From Bin5 sp022827195 (GTDB lineage Bacteria; Chloroflexota; Anaerolineae; Caldilineales; Caldilineaceae): 64,000 nt of DNA. The notes below the pieces were generated by a model. The model was not told where the DNA came from. It saw only the letters and a program-made list of their open reading frames with translations, and searched no databases. Position 1 is the first letter of the stretch. Every line of letters starts with the position of its first letter. Made by a program: the position numbers and the translations under genes. The stretch spans positions 186,001-250,000 of the forward strand of contig OZ242331.1 of assembly GCA_965208275.1 (NCBI GenBank), read 5' to 3'. Positions 33,634 through 41,953 of the stretch are shown here, piece after piece.

Positions 33634-35511
33634 ATGCGGGCCGGAATCCGCCGAAAGGGGCGTGGGAATATAGACGCGGCAAGAACTATGGCGAATCGGT
33701 TTGTCTTGGGCCAACTCGTTCTGACGCTGGTGCTGGTTGCGGCGCTCCTCCTGTCGGCGGGCGGCCAGATTTACGCGCAGTCCGGCTTTGTGCCCTTCAC
33801 CAACAGCATCATCAGCCTGGACGTATCGCCGGACGACGGCGGTATCGTGGTGGCCGGTACGCTCAACGTGCCCGTGCCGGCGGGGATCTATCGCAGCGGC
33901 GACGGTGGCCACACGTGGAGCCGCGCCACGGTGGAGCTGCCGCCTGACACGTCGATCAGCGCGATCCGGTTCGACCCGCAGGACGGAAATCGGGTGCTGG
34001 CGGCGGACGGGGGCGTGGGCAATCTGTTCATCAGCGAAGACGGGGGGTTGAGCTGGCGCCAGGAAACTTCGATCAACCAGATACTTACGCCCAACAGTGG
34101 GGTGGGCCGCATGTTTGCCCGGGTCGAGGAGGGACAGACCGTTTTCTACGCCGGGACGCGATATGACGGAGTTGTGCGCAGCGCAGACGGCGGCCTGACA
34201 TGGGCGTGGTTCGGCGACGGACTATCGGCGGGGGCGCTGCGCGTGCGGGCATTTGTGGAGAAGGATGGAACGCTCTTTGCGGGGACGCACGACGGGGTAT
34301 GGCGTCTTACTGCGGGCGCGAATGCGTGGACGCGCGTCAACCTGCCGGCCGGCATCATCGCCCGCGGCATGACAATATTCGATGGACGGCTCTACGTCGG
34401 GACCTTTGCCTCTGGCCTCTTTCTGAGCGACGACGGGGTAAACTGGCTGCAGGACCCATCGTTTCCGGCGGGCGTCATCATCTACGATATGGTCGTGAGC
34501 GGTGAACAGGTGATTGTGGCTACGAATGTCGGCCTGTGGAGCCAGAGCGTGCCGGATTGGGTGCGGGCAAACGTTAACGGCGCGGCGTTTGCCAACGCGG
34601 TCTACCGCCTTGCTTCGTCGGCGACGCTGGTGGGGGTTTCCTACGCCGGGACGGAGCAGGACGGCGTACTCCGCACAATCGACAGCGGTGCCAGTTTTCT
34701 CTCGTCGGCACAGATTACACCGCTGGACCCGGCCGAGCTGCCGGGGCAGCCGACGCCCACGTTCACTCCCACGCCCACCTTCACTCCCTCGCCCACTGTG
34801 ACGGCCACGGCGACGGAGACACCGTCGCCGACCGCGAGCGCGACGCCGACGGTGACCGCGACGCTGGACCCCAACGCGCCAACCTTGACGCCTACGCCTT
34901 TGCCTACGTGTGATCCGAGCCTGCCTACCTTCACGCCGACGCCGACCGCGACGGTGACGCTGGACCCGAGCGCACCGACTTTCACGCCGACTGCGACGCC
35001 TTCGGCGACCCCGACGTGGGACCCGAACGTAGCGACGCCTACGCCGACTGCGACGGCGACGCCCACGCCGACGTGGGACCCGAACGTAGCGACGCCCACG
35101 CCGACTGCGACAGCCACGGCCGTTCCGAACTGTGTCCCCGGCGATCCGACTGCGACGCCGACCGCGATGGCGACGTTGGACCCGAACGCGCCGACGCCCA
35201 CGCCGACATCTACGCCGACGGAGACCGCGACGCCGGACCCGAACGCTCCCGCCCCCACCACGACTATGACGCCGGAACCTGGCGCGCCTGATCCCGACGC
35301 GGCGACGAGCACGCCGGAAGCGCCGGAGCAGGAAGTGGAAGTTCCGACCCCCACGCCGACTGCGACACCGGACACGCTGGGCAGCGTGGGAGACCGACTG
35401 ACGCAGATACCGCCGATCTGGATCGGGGGGGCGGCGCTGTTCTTTCTTCTGATCCTGGTTGCCAGCGTTTCGGTGGCGCGCGACGGATCGCGCGATGCCG
35501 ATGACCTATGA
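33634..35511 (+). CDS. Surface-anchored Asp-box (BNR/Ycf48-like) protein with Pro/Thr-rich stalk
   Basis: 625 aa. GGGAGG lies 5 nt before ATG 33634. A hydrophobic export segment (FVLGQLVLTLVLVAALLL) is followed by a beta-propeller-like region with four Asp-box motifs: GIYRSGDGGHTW, LFISEDGGLSW, VVRSADGGLTW and LFLSDDGVNW. About residues 370-585 are an extended Pro/Thr linker with repeats of TPTPTATATPTPTWDPN, encoded by near-identical DNA repeats near 35010-35110. The last 40 residues hold a transmembrane anchor (WIGGAALFFLLILVASVSVA) and a short charged tail. It is thus exposed outside the cell. The stop overlaps the murE start (ATGA). Confidence 0.85.
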   Translation: MRAGIRRKGRGNIDAARTMANRFVLGQLVLTLVLVAALLLSAGGQIYAQSGFVPFTNSIISLDVSPDDGGIVVAGTLNVPVPAGIYRSGDGGHTWSRATVELPPDTSISAIRFDPQDGNRVLAADGGVGNLFISEDGGLSWRQETSINQILTPNSGVGRMFARVEEGQTVFYAGTRYDGVVRSADGGLTWAWFGDGLSAGALRVRAFVEKDGTLFAGTHDGVWRLTAGANAWTRVNLPAGIIARGMTIFDGRLYVGTFASGLFLSDDGVNWLQDPSFPAGVIIYDMVVSGEQVIVATNVGLWSQSVPDWVRANVNGAAFANAVYRLASSATLVGVSYAGTEQDGVLRTIDSGASFLSSAQITPLDPAELPGQPTPTFTPTPTFTPSPTVTATATETPSPTASATPTVTATLDPNAPTLTPTPLPTCDPSLPTFTPTPTATVTLDPSAPTFTPTATPSATPTWDPNVATPTPTATATPTPTWDPNVATPTPTATATAVPNCVPGDPTATPTAMATLDPNAPTPTPTSTPTETATPDPNAPAPTTTMTPEPGAPDPDAATSTPEAPEQEVEVPTPTPTATPDTLGSVGDRLTQIPPIWIGGAALFFLLILVASVSVARDGSRDADDL

Positions 35512-37232
35512 CGGGGAGCGCGCCGTTGAGCAGCGATGCAGGGCGCGGGAGCGCCGGGCATCACGGGTCAACAGAGGACGGCCGGCGGGCGCTGGACAGG
35601 TTGCTGCGTGAGATTCCCCAGGCGTTGCGCGTCGGCGGCAGTCCCAATGTTCCTGCAATACAGGTGCGATCGGTCACCGAGGACAGCCGGGCCGTGTGTG
35701 ATGGCGCGCTGTTCGTGGCTGTGCCGGGCATAGAGCAGGACGGCCATCGCTACATCCCACAGGCAGTAGAGGCAGGCGCTGCCGCGGTCGTGGGCAGCCA
35801 CTCCCTCGATCAGCTAGAGGCAGAGGGCTGGTGGCCGCAGCCGGCCTGCGTTCCCTATACACGGGTGAAGGACAGCCGCGAGGCACTGGCCTGGCTCAGC
35901 GCGGCGTTTTTCGGCTTTCCCAGCCGCGGTCAGACTGTGGTTGGCGTTACCGGGACCGACGGCAAGACGACGACCTGTGCGCTGCTTGAGGCGATACTGG
36001 GCGCGGCGGCCGCCGTGGGCGTGATCACAACGGTCGGCGCGCGCATTGCCGGGGTCGAGCAGGAGACCGGGCTGCACGTGACGACGCCGGCGGCGCCGGC
36101 GGTGCAGGCTCTCCTGGCGCAGATGCGTGCGGCGGGCTGCGCGTATTCGGTGGTCGAGAGCACCAGTTTCGGGCTGGAGCAGAGGCGGGTGGCAGCGGTC
36201 GAGTATGATGCGGCTGCGTTGACCAACATCACGCACGAGCACCTCGACATCCACGGTTCCTTCGAGGCATACCGTTCGGCCAAGTTCCTGCTGTTTCGCA
36301 GTCTCTTCCGCGGCGGGAATGCCGCGGCCGGGCCCCGTATCGCGGTCTTCAACAAGGACGACGGCAGCTGCGAGCCATTGCAGGCGGCGCTGGCCGAGGA
36401 GCAGGCACGCAACCCCGCGGCCGAAGTTACGCCCTATATATATAGTGTGTCCGATCCGGGCGCGGACGTTTACGCGCGGGGCATCGAGTATCTGCCGGAC
36501 GCGACGCGCTTTGAATTGGTCTGGCGCGAGGGTGTGCTGCCACTGGAGACGCGGCTGATCGGCGAGTTTAACGTGTCGAACGTTCTGTGTGCGGCCGCGG
36601 TCGCGCTCGGGCTGGGAATCTCGCCGGAACAGATCGCGCACGGCGTCGGCTCTCTCGCAGCGGTGCTGGGGCGGATGCAGCGAATGGACATGGGGCAGGA
36701 ATTTCTGGCCGTGGTCGACTTTGCGCATTCGCCGGCCAGCCTTGAGCGGGCCTTGCAGACATTGCGCCCGCTCGTCGGCGCCGGTGGGCGCGCCGGGCGG
36801 CTGATCGCAGTATTCGGCTGCGCTGGTCTGCGCGACCGGGGCAAGCGGCGGCTGATGGGGCAGGTGAGCGGTCGTCTGGCCGATTTCACCATCATTACGG
36901 CCGAGGACCCCCGCACGGAGGACCTGGACGCGATCAACCGGGAGATTGCAGCCGGCGTTGAGGAGGTGGTCGGCGAGTCTGAGGCGGGGCAGAGAGAGGG
37001 GCAGGGCGGGCCTGGGGAGGACGCCGCGTCGCCGGAGTCCCGCTATGCGATCGTGCCGGACAGGGCTGAGGCGATCCGGGTCGGCGTGCAGATGGCGCGA
37101 GCGGGGGATGTGGTCGCCTCGTTCGGCAAGGGCCATGAACGGAGTATGTGCTACGGCGAGACGGAGTATCCCTGGAATGAGCAGGAGGCGATGCTTGGCG
37201 CGTTGCGTGCGCGTATGGAGGGGGGTTTTTAG
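35508..37232 (+). CDS. murE: UDP-N-acetylmuramoyl-tripeptide synthetase (MurE-like)
   Basis: 574 aa Mur ligase. The N-terminal domain carries SVTEDSRAVCDGALFVAVPG. The ATP-binding motif is VVGVTGTDGKTTT near residue 147, with VTTPAAPAVQALLAQM and VVESTSFGLEQRR. In the central domain, TNITHEHLDIHGSFEAYRSAK fits the carbamylated-Lys region. The C-terminal domain has GCAGLRDRGKRRLMG and ITAEDPRTEDLD at about 463-474. The DNPR signature for meso-DAP is changed to EDPR, so the added amino acid could be different (Orn or Lys). Overlap with the Asp-box gene suggests co-expression with surface functions. Confidence 0.88.
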   Translation: MTGSAPLSSDAGRGSAGHHGSTEDGRRALDRLLREIPQALRVGGSPNVPAIQVRSVTEDSRAVCDGALFVAVPGIEQDGHRYIPQAVEAGAAAVVGSHSLDQLEAEGWWPQPACVPYTRVKDSREALAWLSAAFFGFPSRGQTVVGVTGTDGKTTTCALLEAILGAAAAVGVITTVGARIAGVEQETGLHVTTPAAPAVQALLAQMRAAGCAYSVVESTSFGLEQRRVAAVEYDAAALTNITHEHLDIHGSFEAYRSAKFLLFRSLFRGGNAAAGPRIAVFNKDDGSCEPLQAALAEEQARNPAAEVTPYIYSVSDPGADVYARGIEYLPDATRFELVWREGVLPLETRLIGEFNVSNVLCAAAVALGLGISPEQIAHGVGSLAAVLGRMQRMDMGQEFLAVVDFAHSPASLERALQTLRPLVGAGGRAGRLIAVFGCAGLRDRGKRRLMGQVSGRLADFTIITAEDPRTEDLDAINREIAAGVEEVVGESEAGQREGQGGPGEDAASPESRYAIVPDRAEAIRVGVQMARAGDVVASFGKGHERSMCYGETEYPWNEQEAMLGALRARMEGGF

Positions 37233-37262
37233 TTTTTCGTCTTCAGTTCTTGGTTTGGAACT
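37226..37262. repeat. TTTTTCGTCTTCAGTTCTTGG dispersed repeat, copy c
   Basis: Begins around the murE stop codon: TTTTTAGTTTTTCGTCTTCA then GTTCTTGGTTTGGAACTG. Same family as the copy after the SDR gene at 51996. Confidence 0.6.
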
Positions 37263-37311
37263 GTTTCGCCAATGGAATCCGCAGTTTGTGTTTTTTCAAG
37301 CTCTCAGATTT

Positions 37312-37361
37312 ATCCACGAAGGGACACGAAGGGACACGAAGGGGCACGAAGGGACAAGAAT
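37312..37361. repeat. CACGAA-family repeat, four 12-bp units
   Basis: ATCCACGAAGGGACACGAAG followed by two more units of GGACACGAAG/GGGCACGAAG, 12 bp each; the head ATCCACGAAG matches the 47-bp array and copies at 13387 and 40981. Confidence 0.7.
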
Positions 37362-37762
37362 AGATTTGGGGATTGTAGGTGGGCTGAGTGGCTAACTGGC
37401 CGGCTGTGGCCGATACCGGCACAGGAGGAAGGGGAGGACGGGGACGCCTGGGCTGACGCGGTGCGTTCAGTTGGCAAAAAAGTGGATTCAGAGGGGACCT
37501 GCTATGGTTTCCATTTCTTGGTTGGAGGTTTCGGTCGTAAGGCCGGGATGCTGTATCTGAAAGTGGTTTTGTGCCTCGGTATGTCGTATTGTAATATGTG
37601 TGGTAGCCTTTATATGCACCAGAGAGCAGGTGCGGCCGGCCGCCTTACCGGGGATAGGTAGGGGGGCGGCGTGGTGGTATCGGCGGTTTATCTGTTCAAT
37701 GTAGAGCAGCGGAAGGCTGTGCGCACGGAGCACGGTGCGGAGGCGCGTTTGACGTTTCGGCA

Positions 37763-37791
37763 TTGTGCATCTGAATGTTCCGTGATATAAC
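37763..37791 (+). promoter_or_regulatory. Promoter upstream of three-module lipoprotein
   Basis: TTGTGC (37763-37768), a 17-nt spacer and TATAAC (37786-37791). The lipoprotein start is 94 nt further on. The same TTGTGC -35 occurs in the 33563 promoter. Confidence 0.5.
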
Positions 37792-37884
37792 AGAATCAGA
37801 CTGATTGGCGCACGCGTCGAAGGGCGGCGCGCCGACTGCAATTATTTGCCACATCTTTGTTAAGCACACATAAGGAGGCGGCTC

Positions 37885-40365
37885 GTGCCGGCCTTACTCC
37901 GCAAATTTGCAGCCGTTCTGGTCATCAGCCTGGCGCTGGGCGCCTGTGCTGGCGGCGGTGACGGCGGCTCGACCTGGTTCAACCTTCCGTCAGTACCGAT
38001 CCGAGTCGATGCCAACGGCAACGGCAGCGCGCTCGGGTTCCCGATGGGCCGGATGCTGCAGCAGCCGATGCTGGACCAGTTCGCTGCAGCCGGCGTTGAC
38101 GTGCTGGAGGCCAGAATCGGTTATCACGGCATATTCCTTTACGCCGACGGTGAGCCTCTGCCCTACCTGAAGTGGAGCGACGAGTCGACGGAGCTTCTGG
38201 GCGAGATTCTGCCTTACGTCCCCGGCGCGGGGCAGGCGGCGCCGGCGTTGACGTGGCTGCGGAGGGTTGGTCTGGGCGCGATCATCGTTTTGCCGACGGC
38301 CGGCGGCGACGTGCCGCGCTGGCAGGGCGAGGAGCTGGTGAGCGAGGAGAGCGCGGAGACTACGATCGGGCCGTTGCAGTTTGCGAGCATCGCATTCGAT
38401 GCGGAGGGCAATGCGTCGTTCGAGGGCATTCCGATCGCCCAGCTTGAGGAGGCACTGGGCCAATCGCTGGGCGTGGCACTGCCGTCGATGGCGCTCCAGA
38501 TTGTCAACGGAGTGGGGGCGGACCAGTTCAGCATCGCGACGCAGCCCAACGGCATCGACCTGGCCTTCGACGACACGTTGCTGGCCGGCCTGGCGTATGA
38601 CGGCGAGCGCCTGGAAAACCTGATGCCGATCCTCGGCGCCTTCGTGGACCCGTCGATGGGCGACATGATCGCGGACGTGGTGCCGATGTTGCAGGGCGCG
38701 GACCTGGACATTATCGTCTCATTTACGGGTGAACCGGCGGCGGATACGCTGCTGCCGAGGATTGCGGTCGACGTAGCGGAGGACGGCTCGGCGAGCGCGT
38801 TTGGGATTCCGCTCGGTTCCGGTTCGCTGCTGCCGGCGGATGTGCTGGCGCTGCTGGGCGATTCAAACGTGCTGATGCTGGATTTGAGCATCAAGAGCGA
38901 GGGCATCTACCTGGCGCTGAACCAGGAGCCGCTGCCGACGATTTTGTGGAACGAGGCGTCGATAGGGCTGATTGGAAAGATCGCGGTCGATCTGCTTGGC
39001 GTCGAATCGGGCCTGGTGGACGCGGGGCTGACGGTGCTGCAGAGTCTGCTGGCGAAGACGGATGTGGCCTTGTCGCTGGGTCTGCCGGGCCAGGATGGGA
39101 TGACGTTTGCCGAAGACTATGATGTGACGGCGCCGGGCTTTGCCGCGGCGCCGGAGATGGGGACGCTGGGCCAGATCGGGGCATCGATTAGCGGTGACGG
39201 CATGGTCCTGTCGGCGCTTGGCATCTCGCTTGCCGACATGGCGATGCTGCTGCCGGCGCCGATCAGTCTGCCGCCGGCGGTTATGAATATTCTGAATGCC
39301 GCGGGTTCGGACGCGCTGCAGCTGACGACGTCGACAAGCACGACGGAGCTGCTGGGCGACTCGGGCACGCTGCTGGCTTTGCAGTACGATGACGCGGCGC
39401 TGAACCGGCTGGTGGTGGTGCTTTCCTCGCTGTCGGACAGAATTGCGTTCATTCAGACGCTGATTGACATTCCGGTCCTGCCGAACCTGCCTCAGATTCT
39501 CGGCTCGGGGCTCAACGTACAGGTTGCGCTGGCGGGGCAGGATGCGCCGGAGACGAATCTGACTTCGCTGCCGGTCGAGGTGAAGGCGGACGGTGGCCTG
39601 GCGGTGCTGGGGATCCCACTGGGGGACAATCCGAGGCTGCCACCGGACATAATCGTTCAAATGCAGGAGCTTGACCTCCAGCGGCTGGACCTCAATATCA
39701 TGGACGCCAGCCTTTACCTGGCAGCCAACGGCGGGAACCTGCCGGTAATCTCCTGGTCCGAGCAGACGATGGATACGCTGCAGCGGGTCGCGGCTGAATT
39801 ACTGGGGCCGGTCCTGCCGGTGGGGGCGATTGTGGACTTCCTCCAGAACACAGATATCGGCGTAGCGCTGACGCTACCGCCGGCTGACGGCGCGGAAGCG
39901 ATCGCCGTACCGGCCGAGTTCGACGTGACGGCCGTGCGGATGGAGCCGCCTTTGATCGAAAGCGAGTTCAGGCCGGTGCTTGCGCTCGGTCTGACGCTGG
40001 AGGGTTCGGAGATTCGCTCGGTTGCCGGGTTGCCGGCTGCGGACCTGGAGGAGATGGGCGTGAGTCTGCCGTCTTTGCCGGCAAACATTGCTATGATCCT
40101 GCAGGACGGTCTGAAGGTGTCGGAGCTGGAGTTGACCTCGACGTCGAACCAGCTGAATGTGGTGGCGGACAACACGGTGCTGCTGACGCTGCACTATGAC
40201 TCACCCTCGATCCTGCGGGTGCTGGACCTGGCGGCGCCGTTGCTGCCGGAGCAGATTGCGGCGGCGCTTGAGGACCCGGGCATTGCGGAGTTGATTGTCG
40301 ACGAGTTCCTGCCGCTGGTCGTGGGTGCGAACCTGGACGTGACCGCGGAGTTGGTGCAGGAGTAG
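37885..40365 (+). CDS. Large lipoprotein with three tandem ~265-aa modules, family unknown
   Basis: 826 aa. GTG 37885 is chosen for its AGGAGG site. The signal peptide ends at LALGAC (lipid-anchored Cys near 21). The rest is three copies of one module, starting near residues 35, 290 and 565. Each has an LPxxxWxExxxxLxxxI block (PLPYLKWSDESTELLG, PLPTILWNEASIGLIG, NLPVISWSEQTMDTLQ) at about 90, 347 and 616. Each also has an AxGIPLG or ALGxxL block and a QLTTSTS...LLALQYD block. The pattern suggests bactericidal/permeability-increasing or lipid-binding-like beta folds, but I recognise no family. It probably acts on the outer face of the membrane. It is followed by a strong terminator. Confidence 0.85.
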   Translation: MPALLRKFAAVLVISLALGACAGGGDGGSTWFNLPSVPIRVDANGNGSALGFPMGRMLQQPMLDQFAAAGVDVLEARIGYHGIFLYADGEPLPYLKWSDESTELLGEILPYVPGAGQAAPALTWLRRVGLGAIIVLPTAGGDVPRWQGEELVSEESAETTIGPLQFASIAFDAEGNASFEGIPIAQLEEALGQSLGVALPSMALQIVNGVGADQFSIATQPNGIDLAFDDTLLAGLAYDGERLENLMPILGAFVDPSMGDMIADVVPMLQGADLDIIVSFTGEPAADTLLPRIAVDVAEDGSASAFGIPLGSGSLLPADVLALLGDSNVLMLDLSIKSEGIYLALNQEPLPTILWNEASIGLIGKIAVDLLGVESGLVDAGLTVLQSLLAKTDVALSLGLPGQDGMTFAEDYDVTAPGFAAAPEMGTLGQIGASISGDGMVLSALGISLADMAMLLPAPISLPPAVMNILNAAGSDALQLTTSTSTTELLGDSGTLLALQYDDAALNRLVVVLSSLSDRIAFIQTLIDIPVLPNLPQILGSGLNVQVALAGQDAPETNLTSLPVEVKADGGLAVLGIPLGDNPRLPPDIIVQMQELDLQRLDLNIMDASLYLAANGGNLPVISWSEQTMDTLQRVAAELLGPVLPVGAIVDFLQNTDIGVALTLPPADGAEAIAVPAEFDVTAVRMEPPLIESEFRPVLALGLTLEGSEIRSVAGLPAADLEEMGVSLPSLPANIAMILQDGLKVSELELTSTSNQLNVVADNTVLLTLHYDSPSILRVLDLAAPLLPEQIAAALEDPGIAELIVDEFLPLVVGANLDVTAELVQE

Positions 40366-40401
40366 GCTGTTTTCCGGCGAGTCCTATACAGTTGAAGAGT
40401 G

Positions 40402-40438
40402 GGCGAGGGCGGCTTCACCGGCCCTCGCCTTTTTCTTT
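40402..40438 (+). terminator. Rho-independent terminator after the lipoprotein gene
   Basis: The stem GGCGAGGGC / GCCCTCGCC (9 bp) with a 10-nt loop is followed by TTTTTCTTT, 37 nt after the lipoprotein stop. Confidence 0.88.
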
Positions 40439-40467
40439 CCAACGCCCCCGGAAGGGAGGTTCCGACT

Positions 40468-40974
40468 ATGCCGAATGGAGGCTCAGATTGCTGTGGGACC
40501 TGCTGGTTCAATCGCAGAAACCGCGGGGAGAAGGGTTACCGGTGGGCCGAGGACAGGGAGTTGGAGCCCTTCTGCGAGATCAGGGATGTTGCGATCGAGG
40601 ATCCCTTCTGGACTTACTGTGCTAACCATCCACATCGAAGGCCCAAACGAGATCCGATTCCAATTGGGCCCATAATGCGAAATGATGGTGGAGAGTATTC
40701 CGGTAGGGGATATGTCAGAAAAGTGTGGATAGAGTCACCCGACTCAGAGGAGATTCGACGGCACCTTCTTGGTCTTCTTCGCAACTTACGTGCACATGTC
40801 GCTAAGGACCGGTATCCGGCGCGACCCGGACTTGGAGAGGTTGTGGTGCAACAACTGGGTGAGTTCAGGGAGAAGAGGGCCGAGAAGCAGATTCGGTGGC
40901 TCAGCGAGAACGGTCCGGAACCGTTATCTGATGTTGCCGGCGAGGCGCTGCGGCAGATCAGAGGAGGGGGTTGA
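40468..40974 (+). CDS. Conserved Cys-rich protein of unknown function
   Basis: 168 aa from ATG 40468, with AGGGAGG 9 nt upstream. The N-terminus has clustered cysteines: SDCCGTCWFN, then ELEPFCEIRDVAIEDPF and YCANHPHRRP. This C-C-x2-C ... C ... C-x-N-H order suggests a bound metal or iron-sulfur cluster. A helical C-terminus (SEEIRRHLLGLLRNLR ... VVQQLGEFREKRA) follows. I recall similar unannotated proteins in planctomycetes and Chloroflexota starting MPNxGSDCCGTCWFN, but none with a known function. No partner is evident: the terminator precedes it and a decayed TA pair follows. Confidence 0.8.
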   Translation: MPNGGSDCCGTCWFNRRNRGEKGYRWAEDRELEPFCEIRDVAIEDPFWTYCANHPHRRPKRDPIPIGPIMRNDGGEYSGRGYVRKVWIESPDSEEIRRHLLGLLRNLRAHVAKDRYPARPGLGEVVVQQLGEFREKRAEKQIRWLSENGPEPLSDVAGEALRQIRGGG

Positions 40975-40980
40975 AGTGGG

Positions 40981-41010
40981 ATCCACGAAGGGGCACGAAT
41001 TTACACGAAG
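40981..41010. repeat. CACGAA-family repeat, single unit
   Basis: ATCCACGAAGGGGCACGAAT then TTACACGAAG, almost one full unit of the 47-bp array at 33080, right after the stop of the Cys-rich gene. Confidence 0.65.
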
Positions 41011-41103
41011 GTGGGATGGGAGAGACTACGAAGTGGTACGAACGATTCGACGACCGTATTGGCGACTTTTCCGTAAACCTGTATCGTCTTGACACGCAGG
41101 AGC

Positions 41104-41301
41104 TCAGTGAAGTTCCGCTCCCGACCCTTCCGGAGTATTGTGCTGACAGGGCTGGACATTTCGCCGTTCTGACCAGGGTGCCCGGCGCAATTCGTGCAAC
41201 GGCATCTCCGCGAGCAGCTCCTTCTTCATCTCAACAATGCGCCGCCGACGCGCCGGCGTGAACCCCTTGGTCAACTCGCGGAACGAATGGCGTCCACTCA
41301 T
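41104..41301 (-). pseudogene. HigA-type antitoxin truncated before its DNA-binding domain
   Basis: 65 aa. It opens MSGRHSFRELTKGFTPARR then VEMKKELLAEMPLHELRRA, the standard N-terminus of XRE antitoxins paired with HigB/RelE toxins. Relatives go on with LxLTQxxLAxxLxVxQxAVSKxExR. Here the text changes to PWSERRNVQPCQHNTPEG and ends, so the helix-turn-helix is missing, probably through a small deletion or frameshift near 41170. The ATG overlaps the toxin TGA (ATGA). Confidence 0.7.
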
Positions 41302-41714
41302 TCGATCAACCCCTCCTTTCGCAGTTCCTCCAGATGCTCGTCGTGCAGGGCATCTGCGATCGGCAGGTACTGCTCATAGAACCGATCGTTTCCAGTCTTG
41401 TCTCCGCCGATGAGCAGAATGGACGTTCGCCTCGGGTCGAAGGCGTAGAAGACCCGCGGAGGCCTGCCGCCGCTCTGCACGCGCAACTCACGCATTCCCC
41501 CGTGACGTGAACCCCTGATATCCGAGAAGTACTGCATTGGCCTGTGGCCAGAGACTGCAGAGGCAGGATATGACTCGGAAGATACCCGAGGAGTAGGAAT
41601 CTGCGCCCCGATTCTGGACTGCACGTTCAGACGCATCACGGGCAGAGCCAGACCTGCTGCTCTGAGTGGTTGGCGGCGCGTCCCTGTGCTCTGCCGAGAC
41701 CGGGCCGGGGCCAA
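41298..41714 (-). pseudogene. HigB/RelE-type toxin with degenerate N-terminus
   Basis: The C-terminal two thirds are a clear Gp49/RelE mRNA interferase: DIRGSRHGGMRELRVQSGG, RVFYAFDPRRTSILLIGGDK and YEQYLPIADALHDEHLEELR. The 50 or so residues before GHRPMQYF do not look like the family (expected WEVEFTDEF...WW and a GPxLGRP stretch), and no credible start with a ribosome site is seen. The 5' end is therefore lost or frameshifted. The stop overlaps the antitoxin start. The pair as a whole is inactive as read. Confidence 0.65.
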
Positions 41715-41725
41715 AAAAAGTTGGA

Positions 41726-41763
41726 TTGACCAGCCAACTCACGTGTGGTAAATTGCTGGCAAT
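41726..41763 (+). promoter_or_regulatory. Promoter with overlapping LacI-like palindrome before the second ABC operon
   Basis: TTGACC (41726-41731), a 17-nt spacer and TAAATT (41749-41754). The -10 overlaps the palindrome ATTGC-TG-GCAAT (41752-41763). LacI-family operators often have such TTGC/GCAA arms, so sugar-responsive repression is plausible. No regulator gene is nearby. Confidence 0.45.
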
Positions 41764-41953
41764 ATCCCATTTCTCTGAAACAGATCGCATATTGTCGATA
41801 CCGTCCGGCTGGATGGAGCGACGGCCGAAGGGGGTGATGCCTTTCGAGATGCACGTAGCGAGAGTATTCATTTCAGGCGTTCGTTCATAGTGCCGCCGTT
41901 CTGCCGCGTAGGTGCGGTCTGACGGCAGACAAAATCAGGGAGGAGATTCGAAG

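Larger units (their letters stand above)
37233..37884. other. Intergenic region with CACGAA repeats and a promoter
   Basis: No gene supported. It holds a dispersed-repeat tail, the 37312 CACGAA array and, near its end, a promoter-like pair for the lipoprotein gene. Short open frames overlap on both strands and lack ribosome sites. Confidence 0.55.

Noticed and set aside
37488..37841. Hypothetical gene in the intergenic space before the lipoprotein
   Set aside because: Low-complexity basic translation, no ribosome site, overlaps a promoter-like region.
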